Shown here piece after piece: positions 1-6,476 of a stretch of 8,195 nucleotides of DNA. The stretch is from Campylobacterales bacterium (GTDB taxonomy: Bacteria > Campylobacterota_A > Desulfurellia > JAADFJ01). The position numbers were made by a program, and so were the translations under genes. The notes beneath the pieces are model-generated. The model worked only from the letters and a program-made list of their open reading frames with translations, was not told the DNA's origin and did not search any database. The stretch is taken from assembly GCA_027080125.1 (NCBI GenBank), contig JALWSW010000045.1, forward strand, positions 1 to 8,195, in the 5' to 3' direction. The first letter of the stretch is position 1, and every line of letters begins with the position of its first letter.

Positions 1-3000
1 ATAGCCGGTAATTTGAACAAAGAAGCAATTACCGGAGAGGTAAAGCATCTGCTCGAACAACTTCAGGTGACGGTCTCTGATTTTGCTAATATGAAAAATA
101 CCCTAAAGACAATTATAGAGAAGTTCGGAAACTATCCGAATGCTCGGCATGATGAGATAAGTTTTTTGGAGTGGCTGCTCGATGACAATTTCATCTTTCT
201 CGGATACAGATTTTATAAAATTGATATCCGGGAAGGGTATATACAGGCAAGCGGAGATTCTTTTGGAATTACAAGGCTTAGCGACTCTAAATATAGCAAT
301 AAACGCTTTTTTAAGGATATAAGCGGTGAAATCATCGAGAGAATTACAAACGATAGCCCTCTTATAATCGACAAGACAAATTCCTACAGCATAATTGAAA
401 GAAAGGAGCTGATGAATTTTATAGGAATCGCAAAATATGATTCTGATCAGAAACTTGCAGGAAGATTCGTTTTTCTCGGAATATTCTCAAATAAGGCTCA
501 AACCGAGCAACCTTCATCCATACCGATTCTCAAAGACAAGTTGAACAAGATTGTTGCGGAACGAAATCTTGTTGTTGGCTCGCACGACTATAGAGAAACG
601 GTGGGAGTTTTCAATAGTATTCCCAAAGATGAGCTGTTTCTGACCGATGTATCAAGTCTGAAGGAGCTGATTGATCTTATTATTGTCGAGGATCCTCTAA
701 GGCAGGTAAGAATTTTTGTAAGACCTAATCTTTCTGCGCGCGGTCTTTCTATCATAGTAATTTTTGATCAGCATTTTTATAGCGAGGATGTTCTGAAGCG
801 CATAACCAATTATCTGAAAGAACATCTTGCCGCCGATACGGTTGATTACAATATCTATTTCAGGGTACACGGTCTTGTGAGAATCCATTACTATTTCAAT
901 TTTTACAAACCTGTGGTGCATATCATTGATCTGCCCCATACTGAAGAGGCACTTGCCAAAATATTGGAAAGCTGGCAGCATCGACTCGTATCACTTATAA
1001 AAACCCGGTTTAAAGAAGGGACCGAAAAGATAATAGACAGATATTCCAATGCATTTGACACCGAATATCAAAACTGTACCGAGCCTGAGGAGGCAATAAC
1101 TGATATTAAAGCGCTACATGAGTTTGTTTCCTCACCCACCGTAGTATTTGATGCCCGGAGAAAAATTGTAAAAATCTATTCTACCACAAAGGTTAGGCTG
1201 GCAGAAATCGTTCCGATACTCTCAAATATGAATCTTGTTGTTATTGATGAGGCGCTACATACGGTTCGTCCTGCAGAAGGAACTATCTATATCGAAAGAT
1301 TGGATCTCAAGATTCCGGAAAACATTACCCTAACCAGCGAGGAAGCGGTTGCTTTGACGATAGAGAGCACATTGAAAACTGTCGTTGATAACGACACGCT
1401 AAACAGCTTAGCGCTTTACGGGCTTAGCTATGAACAGATAGATCTTATAAGAGCGGTCAGAAACTATCTGATTCAGCTTTCAGGTTACAGTTCATCAACA
1501 ATTGATGGCATCCTGACAACTCATCCAAAATTCGCATTGCTTCTGATAGATTATTTTAACAATCGGTTTGATCCCGGCTTATCCAAAAGAGACGATGATA
1601 AGCTCAAAGATAAACTTTTCGAATATCTTGCCGGGCTAAAAGAACTTAAAGAGGATCTGATATTAAGATCGGTAATGACTGTCTTTTCAGCTATGATACG
1701 AACCAATTACTTCAAGTCCGACACGCAAGGGCATTATATCTCATTTAAGATTGCCTCGGGTGATATCTCATTTATGAAGCCGCCCGTTCCGCTTTATGAA
1801 ATCTATGTTCATTCCTACAGCACCGACGGAATTCATCTAAGAAGCGATCTGGTCAGCAGAGGAGGAATACGTTACAGCGACAGACCTGATGACTTCAGAA
1901 CCGAAATTCTCGATCTTATGAATACACAGGTTGCAAAAAACAGCATCATTGTTCCATCCGGTTCCAAAGGCGGATTTGTTATAAGACATCAGATCATAGA
2001 CAATACGGCTGGGCAAATAAAAAGCTCATACTCAATGCTTATGCGGGGATTGCTTGATCTGACCGATAATATTGTAAAGGGGAAGATCGTTCACCCTGAG
2101 GATTGTGTAATATATGATCAGGATGATCCTTATCTTGTTGTTGCTGCCGATAAAGGAACCGCATGGTTATCAGACAGAGCCAACGAGATTTCCGCCGAAT
2201 ACAACTTCTGGCTACATGACGCATTTGCAAGCGGTGGAAAGTATGGATACGATCACAAAAAGGAAGGAATCACCGCAAGAGGCGCGTTTGAATCTGTAAA
2301 GTGGCATTTTAGGGAAATCGGGATCGATTTCAACAAACCGTTTACCGTGGCAGGAATAGGAGATATGTCAGGTGATGTATTTGGCAACGGGATGCTCTGC
2401 AGCGACAAAATAAAACTGATTGCCGCATTCAATCATCTTCATATCTTCATCGACCCTGACCCTGACCCTTCGATTAGCTTTAATGAGCGCAAACGGCTTT
2501 TTGGTCTTGCCCGTTCGTCGTGGGATAGCTACAATCCGTCGCTGATTTCTGCCGGAGGCGGTGTTTTTTCAAGAAAATCCAAATCTATCAAACTTTCCGA
2601 TCAGGCAAAAAAGGCGCTTGGCACAGACAAAGATAACCTCAGCGGTGAGCAACTGATTCAGCTAATACTCTCTGCCCCTGTGGATCTTTTGTATAACGGA
2701 GGCATAGGAACATATATCAAGGATATAGGAGAACCTGACAGCGAGGTTGCCGACCATGCAAATGATGCATGCAGAATAACTGCCGATAAGGTCAGAGCCA
2801 GGGTAATAGGAGAAGGAGGGAATCTCGGTATTACGATGGCTGCAAGAGAAAAACTTGCAGAGCGAGGCATACGCATCAATACCGACGCGGTAGATAATTC
2901 AGGAGGTGTAAACCTTTCCGACCACGAGGTTAATCTGAAGATTCTTTTCAAGCCGTTAATGGAAAAAGGCAAAATGAGTCTGGAAAGAAGAAACGAGTTG

Positions 3001-4092
3001 CTTGAGGAAGTTAAAGACGAAGTAATAGACGATGTTTTAACGGATAACAAACTGGTAAACCTTATGCTTTCGTTGGAACAAGAGAGGATAAAGGATGAAA
3101 AATATCTTCATTTCCTTGGTATCGTTGCCCCTGAGGTCACCGGCAAAGCTCTGAAAAACCGCATTACCCGTCCGGAGCTTTCGGTTGTTTCTGCCTATGA
3201 AAGGATCTATCTAAAAAAACTGGTAGCCGGCAGCGATATTCGCAAATCTTACCTGTGCGATGAATATCTGAAAGACTATTTTCCGAAAAAGATAACCGAC
3301 AACTTTGCAGATGCGGTATCAGGTCATCTTTTGAAAGATTCCATAGCATCAACCGGCATCTCAAGCCGTATTGTTAATTTTTCCGGTATAGCAACCGTTG
3401 ATTATCTTAGCCGCATTACCTCAAGAAGCCGCATTGAGATTATCAAGCTGATTCTGATGCTTGATGAGCTGTTTGACCTGAAAAATTCCTATTACAGACT
3501 TATCGATGAGAAAAATCCGGTTGAACTTATCAAATTTTATGAAAGCAGAGTCGAAATTTTATTAAAAGAGACGGTTTTGAACAATATCGATCCGTTGTTA
3601 ACAAACAATCAAAACTATACTCTTAAAAAAAGACTGGTCAGCTTTTTGAGATCGTTGAATATCTATAAAGAGGGCGAACCGTTTATAAATTACCTTAACA
3701 ATAATTATATCTCCGGTTTTCCAACGGCTCTTAACATATCTGAGACCCTGTCAATACCTATGAAAACCTCATCCGAATCATTGCTCAGGATATACGATGC
3801 GTTTAATTTCGATAATATAAGGGTCACACTTGAGAATATAAAACTTTCCGATGACTGGGATTATCAGCTTGCCTGGCAGATTAGAAAAAAACTGAACAGG
3901 TGCGTGATTATGATTGCCGAAATAGCAAAGAAAAAATTTGATTCGGATATAAAACGTTGTCTGGAGTGCGATTTGGGCAGTTTGATTAAGAAAGAAACGG
4001 ATCTGTTGCCCGAAACAATGGAAAATCTGCATCCGATTCTGGTTGTTGTAAACAATATTGCAGAGGTGATAGAAAACTTTGAGGAGTCTTAA
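1..4092 (+). CDS. Large NAD-dependent glutamate dehydrogenase, 5'-partial
   Basis: Oxidatively deaminates glutamate to 2-oxoglutarate and ammonia with NAD+ in the cytoplasm. It belongs to the very long bacterial GDH family (RocG-like, about 1500-1650 residues), not the 450-residue hexameric form. The frame is open to the first base of the window (ATA GCC GGT AAT TTG), so the TTG at 13 need not be the start. The text FLEWLLDDNFIFLGYR (near 169-218) usually lies some 200 residues into such proteins, so roughly 150-200 residues are missing upstream. The N-terminal regulatory half is followed by the catalytic core: GGIRYSDRPDDFRTE from 1861; PSGSKGGF with the presumed catalytic lysine at 1966-1968; DDPYLVVAADKGTA (from about 2123); the dinucleotide-binding glycine motif GIGDMSGDVFGNG (2353-2391); IDPDPDP (about 2449-2469); NGGIGTYIK (about 2695); VIGEGGNLG (2803-2829); and NTDAVDNSGGVNLSDHE (from 2878). 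The stop is TAA at 4090-4092. The frame is intact and the family assignment is very secure. Confidence 0.96.
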   Translation: MAGNLNKEAITGEVKHLLEQLQVTVSDFANMKNTLKTIIEKFGNYPNARHDEISFLEWLLDDNFIFLGYRFYKIDIREGYIQASGDSFGITRLSDSKYSNKRFFKDISGEIIERITNDSPLIIDKTNSYSIIERKELMNFIGIAKYDSDQKLAGRFVFLGIFSNKAQTEQPSSIPILKDKLNKIVAERNLVVGSHDYRETVGVFNSIPKDELFLTDVSSLKELIDLIIVEDPLRQVRIFVRPNLSARGLSIIVIFDQHFYSEDVLKRITNYLKEHLAADTVDYNIYFRVHGLVRIHYYFNFYKPVVHIIDLPHTEEALAKILESWQHRLVSLIKTRFKEGTEKIIDRYSNAFDTEYQNCTEPEEAITDIKALHEFVSSPTVVFDARRKIVKIYSTTKVRLAEIVPILSNMNLVVIDEALHTVRPAEGTIYIERLDLKIPENITLTSEEAVALTIESTLKTVVDNDTLNSLALYGLSYEQIDLIRAVRNYLIQLSGYSSSTIDGILTTHPKFALLLIDYFNNRFDPGLSKRDDDKLKDKLFEYLAGLKELKEDLILRSVMTVFSAMIRTNYFKSDTQGHYISFKIASGDISFMKPPVPLYEIYVHSYSTDGIHLRSDLVSRGGIRYSDRPDDFRTEILDLMNTQVAKNSIIVPSGSKGGFVIRHQIIDNTAGQIKSSYSMLMRGLLDLTDNIVKGKIVHPEDCVIYDQDDPYLVVAADKGTAWLSDRANEISAEYNFWLHDAFASGGKYGYDHKKEGITARGAFESVKWHFREIGIDFNKPFTVAGIGDMSGDVFGNGMLCSDKIKLIAAFNHLHIFIDPDPDPSISFNERKRLFGLARSSWDSYNPSLISAGGGVFSRKSKSIKLSDQAKKALGTDKDNLSGEQLIQLILSAPVDLLYNGGIGTYIKDIGEPDSEVADHANDACRITADKVRARVIGEGGNLGITMAAREKLAERGIRINTDAVDNSGGVNLSDHEVNLKILFKPLMEKGKMSLERRNELLEEVKDEVIDDVLTDNKLVNLMLSLEQERIKDEKYLHFLGIVAPEVTGKALKNRITRPELSVVSAYERIYLKKLVAGSDIRKSYLCDEYLKDYFPKKITDNFADAVSGHLLKDSIASTGISSRIVNFSGIATVDYLSRITSRSRIEIIKLILMLDELFDLKNSYYRLIDEKNPVELIKFYESRVEILLKETVLNNIDPLLTNNQNYTLKKRLVSFLRSLNIYKEGEPFINYLNNNYISGFPTALNISETLSIPMKTSSESLLRIYDAFNFDNIRVTLENIKLSDDWDYQLAWQIRKKLNRCVIMIAEIAKKKFDSDIKRCLECDLGSLIKKETDLLPETMENLHPILVVVNNIAEVIENFEES
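4063..4070 (+). promoter_or_regulatory. Shine-Dalgarno sequence for the YwiC-like gene
   Basis: GAGGTGAT lies inside the end of the dehydrogenase gene and matches eight bases of the usual 16S rRNA 3' complement (AGGAGGTGAT). It ends 8 bases before the TTG at 4079. An in-frame TAG at 4070-4072 rules out any earlier start, so this site supports the TTG start. A second purine run, GAGGAG at 4081-4086, lies just after the TTG and has no ordinary start codon at a suitable distance downstream. Confidence 0.6.
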
Positions 4093-4873
4093 AAAAAAGA
4101 GAGCGGCATTTAACATTCCGAAGCAGCATGGCGCCTGGATTTCGATTTTTGCCTGCTTTGCGCTCGGTTTGATAGTGGCAAAGCGGTTTGATTTCAAATC
4201 GCTTTTGCTACTGATATCGATTGTTGCCGGATTTTTATTGCGCTATAATATCTCGGAATCGATTAAAGACTTTGGCAAATTCAAACAGCTTCTTTTTCCG
4301 ATTCTCCTCTATTTCCTGATTCTTGCAATATCCGGCTTGACTCTTCTTTTCTATTACAGACTGATAATACTCATTCCGCTTGGGGTCATTCCTGCAGTTT
4401 CGGCTTTTTCATATCTCTATTTTGAAAGAATCGGAAAACCTACCAGTACGATTTCGGAAATTATTGGAATGCTCGGCATAGCCACCATAGCACCGGCAGC
4501 TTATTATGTCGCATCTAAAAGTTTTGATATTCGTGCCGCCGGAATCTGGATAGTTTCTCTGCTTTTTTTCATCTGTTCGGTTTTTATTGTCAGATATCTT
4601 GCAAGAAACAGATTGCCCCGTAATACAGCCGAATATATAAAATCAGCAAAAATTCCTTTTTCCGTTTGCGCAACATCGGTTATTCTGGCATATCTTCTCG
4701 GAAAAGCCGATTTTTTGCCCGGTTATGCATTTATCTCGATCGCTCCCTCACTTATTCTGTTTCTTCTGTTGTCTGCGGCAAAAAAACGCTTTAAAATAAA
4801 AACGATAGGCATTGTTTCCACAATAAATATAACCATTTTTGTAATTTTATCTGCCATCAGTTTTATATCGTGA
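4079..4873 (+). CDS. YwiC-like integral membrane protein
   Basis: A 264-residue, very hydrophobic protein that resembles the YwiC-like family, whose function is not established. The basic N-terminus (RSLKKKR) leads to PKQHGAW at residues 14-20, matching the family's characteristic N-terminal PKxHGAW signature. About eight or nine membrane segments can be picked by eye, near 20-34, 39-55, 70-91, 93-114, 128-146, 153-173, 191-208, 215-233 and 242-263. The loop after segment 6 is basic (RYLARNRLPR, about 172-181). The TTG start is the only common start codon between the in-frame TAG at 4070 and the HGAW motif, and it gives a 14-base overlap with the dehydrogenase gene. It also overlaps the next gene by 4 bases, so all three are probably co-transcribed and translationally coupled. 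A transporter or UbiA-like membrane enzyme role would be a guess. Confidence 0.8.
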   Translation: MRSLKKKRAAFNIPKQHGAWISIFACFALGLIVAKRFDFKSLLLLISIVAGFLLRYNISESIKDFGKFKQLLFPILLYFLILAISGLTLLFYYRLIILIPLGVIPAVSAFSYLYFERIGKPTSTISEIIGMLGIATIAPAAYYVASKSFDIRAAGIWIVSLLFFICSVFIVRYLARNRLPRNTAEYIKSAKIPFSVCATSVILAYLLGKADFLPGYAFISIAPSLILFLLLSAAKKRFKIKTIGIVSTINITIFVILSAISFIS

Positions 4874-5835
4874 AGATAAAAAATTTGCTTCCGAAGATTC
4901 CTGATCTTTACGATGAAGTTTATGAACTATTAAAACAGATACCCGAAGGAAAGGTTTCAACATACAAAGCGATTGCCCGGGCGCTTGGGGATAAATCAGC
5001 GGCAAGAGCGGTGGGAAAGATTCTGTCTGAAAATGAAAACCCCGACCTTTATCCGTGCTATAAAATAGTCTATTCGGACGGAAAAGTGGGAAATTATCGA
5101 TTCGGAGGGACGACTGAAAAAACAAAACGACTGGCTGAGGACGGAATAAAAATTGCCGGTGGAAAAGTGATCGGTTGCAATAATTGTCTTTTTGAGGATT
5201 TTTTATCTGATGCACCTTTAAAAAAGCTCCTGGAATATCAAAAAAGGTTTGTCGCAAAAACGGAATCTGTTGAGTTTGAGATTAAGACTATTGGCGGGGT
5301 TGATGTTTCATACTCATCTAATTCATCAGATGCGGTTGCGGTTTATACATTGTTTGATTTCAAAACAAATAAAATGACAGATTATATGAGCCATTCGGCT
5401 AAAATTCGTTTTCCATATATTCCCGGCTACCTTTCATTCAGAGAATTGCCGATCTTATCCGAGCTGATCGGGAAGGTAAAAAGTGCCGGGAAGATGGCCG
5501 ATGTTGTTCTGGTTGACGGAAACGGCTTGCTTCATCCCAGAGGCGCGGGCATAGCGTCGATGCTTGGAGCAATCTGCAATATAAAAACCGTGGGGGTTGC
5601 AAAATCGCTTCTTTGCGGAACCCTCGGAGATGAGGGTTTTGTAAGAATGAACGGCAAGATTGCGGGAAAGAAGATAACAAAAGGTTTTAAGCCCGTTTTT
5701 GTTTCGGCAGGCTGGAAAACCGATCTTTCTGCTGCGGTTAATATTGTAACCTCAACAATGATTCACCGTCTTGCCGAACCGCTTCGCATGGCTCATATCC
5801 TTTCAAGAAACCTGTGTAAGCGGCTAAAACAATAG
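4870..5835 (+). CDS. nfi: Alkyltransferase-like / endonuclease V fusion protein
   Basis: A 321-residue cytoplasmic DNA-repair protein with two domains. Residues about 12-95 are an O6-alkylguanine-DNA alkyltransferase (Ogt/MGMT) DNA-binding domain: GKVSTYKAIA with Tyr32, the arginine-finger segment ARAVG with Arg46, the acceptor motif PCYKIV with Cys63 (the family norm is PCHRV), and GNYRFGG. Residues about 115-321 are endonuclease V, which cuts near deoxyinosine. GGVDVSY has Asp145, FPYIPGYLSFRE has wedge Tyr183 and Glu192, VDGNGLLHPRG has Asp216 and His222, GVAKS has Lys245, and EPLRMAH has His309. The metal-binding core therefore looks intact. Two positions usually His in the family differ: ASMLG (Met231) and VSAGW (Trp282). 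The GTG start overlaps the upstream stop (GTGA) and has no clear Shine-Dalgarno sequence, so reinitiation is likely. Comparable fusions are known from Thermoplasmatales archaea such as Ferroplasma. Domain identity is secure; whether both activities persist is open. Confidence 0.93.
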   Translation: MKIKNLLPKIPDLYDEVYELLKQIPEGKVSTYKAIARALGDKSAARAVGKILSENENPDLYPCYKIVYSDGKVGNYRFGGTTEKTKRLAEDGIKIAGGKVIGCNNCLFEDFLSDAPLKKLLEYQKRFVAKTESVEFEIKTIGGVDVSYSSNSSDAVAVYTLFDFKTNKMTDYMSHSAKIRFPYIPGYLSFRELPILSELIGKVKSAGKMADVVLVDGNGLLHPRGAGIASMLGAICNIKTVGVAKSLLCGTLGDEGFVRMNGKIAGKKITKGFKPVFVSAGWKTDLSAAVNIVTSTMIHRLAEPLRMAHILSRNLCKRLKQ

Positions 5836-6051
5836 ATTTAGTCTGATTGTTTAGCTAATGAAAAGGAAGCTGCATAATGCCGATGATAAACAACTTATGT
5901 GAAGTCAGGCAGAGGCAACTTGTTATATATTGCAATCGATCTTGATCCGGTTGACGCGCTGCAGTTTGAATAGGTTTGGATAATGCAGTATATTAAAAAG
6001 ATTATTAAAGCTATGGGAGTGTATGACCCTCAGAGTTGCCCTTATTTTCTT

Positions 6052-6069
6052 AACGCATAAAACGCATAA
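6052..6069. repeat. 9-bp perfect tandem duplication
   Basis: AACGCATAA occurs twice in immediate succession (6052-6060 and 6061-6069). Nearby, TTTCTTAAC recurs at about 6046-6054 and 6080-6088, giving a loose direct repeat around the tandem. This may be a small slippage or insertion scar; no function is implied. Confidence 0.6.
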
Positions 6070-6137
6070 TAGGATAATATTTCTTAACACAAATTTCCCA
6101 ATGCGGCAGTAAGAAAAGAAGAAGGAATAACTGCCTG

Positions 6138-6172
6138 CTTATCTACTTACCTATCCACTATCCGCCAGCCAC
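6138..6172. repeat. Degenerate 7-bp periodic repeat, left block
   Basis: TATCCAC, TATCCGC and CAGCCAC follow each other in register (6152-6172), preceded by the related TATCTAC (6140-6146) and ACTTACC (6145-6151). It resembles the right block at 6308-6356 and lies just left of the inverted palindromic repeats. Confidence 0.45.
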
Positions 6173-6179
6173 TAAAGAT

Positions 6180-6214
6180 GAGACTGATTCGTCGCTGGTG
6201 CTCCTCGCAGTGAC
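6180..6214 (-). repeat. Dispersed palindromic repeat, copy 1 (inverted)
   Basis: Runs from GAGACTGATTC to CTCGCAGTGAC. Its reverse complement begins GTCACTGCGAG and ends GAATCAGTCTC, matching the termini of copy 2 at 6245-6282 at 10 of 11 and 9 of 11 bases. The interior GAGCACCAGCGACGAA resembles the common GAGCGAAGCGACGAA form of this repeat. From memory, this repeat type is scattered through the intergenic regions of many bacterial genomes. This copy is the more diverged of the two. Confidence 0.65.
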
Positions 6215-6244
6215 CAAGAGGCGTCCTTGTGACTTTTTCTCTTC

Positions 6245-6282
6245 GTCATTGCGAGCGAACGCAAGTAAAGCGAAGCAATCTC
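6245..6282 (+). repeat. Dispersed palindromic repeat, copy 2
   Basis: Starts GTCATTGCGAGCGAACG and ends GCGAAGCAATCTC, the typical form of a GC-rich palindromic intergenic repeat; the GCGA and TTGC words at its two ends are partly self-complementary. It lies 30 bases from copy 1 in the opposite orientation, so the whole 6180-6282 stretch could fold into a long imperfect hairpin. It is non-coding, and its base composition stands out from the AT-rich flanks. Confidence 0.75.
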
Positions 6283-6307
6283 TCTTTCAAAATTCATTAT
6301 CCAAAAT

Positions 6308-6356
6308 CTATAATTCACAATAATTGCCTACTCAACTTTCACTATTTACTGTTCAC
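6308..6356. repeat. Degenerate 7-bp periodic repeat, right block
   Basis: From 6328 four heptamers follow in exact register: CTACTCA, ACTTTCA, CTATTTA and CTGTTCA, with a rough consensus CTATTCA. More diverged units precede them (CTATAATTCAC at 6308-6318). The block runs in the same sense as the left block at 6138-6172, so the two flank the inverted palindromes. Confidence 0.5.
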
Positions 6357-6441
6357 AAGCCACATGACAGGAAATTATCAAATCTGCCTAAAGCGCTATT
6401 TTGACAAGTTACTTCTGAAGCATCCTATCGGCAATTTGCTG

Positions 6442-6469
6442 TTGATGAAATTGTTATTTTGTGTAGAAT
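6442..6469 (+). promoter_or_regulatory. Possible sigma-70-type promoter for queC
   Basis: TTGATG (6442-6447) and TAGAAT (6464-6469) are separated by 16 bases and match the TTGACA/TATAAT consensus at 4 and 5 of 6 positions. Transcription would begin near 6476-6477, that is, at the preferred queC start codon, giving a leaderless message. An alternative is a perfect TTGACA at 6401-6406, but its only -10 candidate (TATCGG at 6426) is poor and 19 bases away. This is inferred from sequence alone. Confidence 0.3.
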
Positions 6470-6476
6470 GGCGGAT

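Larger units (their letters stand above)
5836..6476. other. Intergenic region with decayed frames and repeats
   Basis: About 640 bases without a recognisable intact gene. The left part (5858-6060) holds short frames: 5858-5902 (14 codons), 5877-5945 (22 codons, preceded by AAGGAAG), 5899-5973 (24 codons) and 5983-6060 (25 codons, in frame with the preceding one across the TAG at 5971). None resembles a family I can name, so this may be a decayed gene or plain spacer. From 6052 onward there are tandem, heptamer-periodic and palindromic repeats, listed separately. A GGCAGT/ACTGCC stem (6105-6110 with 6130-6135, 19-base loop) is not followed by a T-run, so I do not call it a terminator. I see no tRNA, riboswitch or clear terminator. 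A 109-codon frame beginning at 6229 crosses the repeats and queC and is probably spurious. Confidence 0.7.

Noticed and set aside
2452..2469. Perfect triple tandem of GACCCT inside the dehydrogenase gene
   Set aside because: It encodes DPDPDP, part of a conserved IDPDPDP-type motif of the large GDH family, so protein constraint explains it.
2658..3050. 130-codon - strand frame within the dehydrogenase gene
   Set aside because: It lies wholly antisense to a strongly conserved catalytic region, is Ser/Leu-rich and low-complexity, and is best explained as a shadow of the real gene.
3778..4197. 139-codon - strand frame across the GDH/YwiC junction
   Set aside because: It is antisense to two convincing overlapping genes and shows no recognisable domain.
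4847..5257. 136-codon - strand frame opposite the alkyltransferase domain
   Set aside because: It is opposite a well-supported two-domain repair gene, and its translation resembles no family.
6105..6135. GGCAGT/ACTGCC stem as a terminator for the first operon
   Set aside because: It has only six paired bases, a 19-base loop and no following T-run; it is too weak to call.
6283..6476. Possible preQ1/preQ0 riboswitch upstream of queC
   Set aside because: I could not find the C-rich loop and A-rich tail pattern of the preQ1-I type or another known aptamer core; the sequence is dominated by the heptamer repeats.
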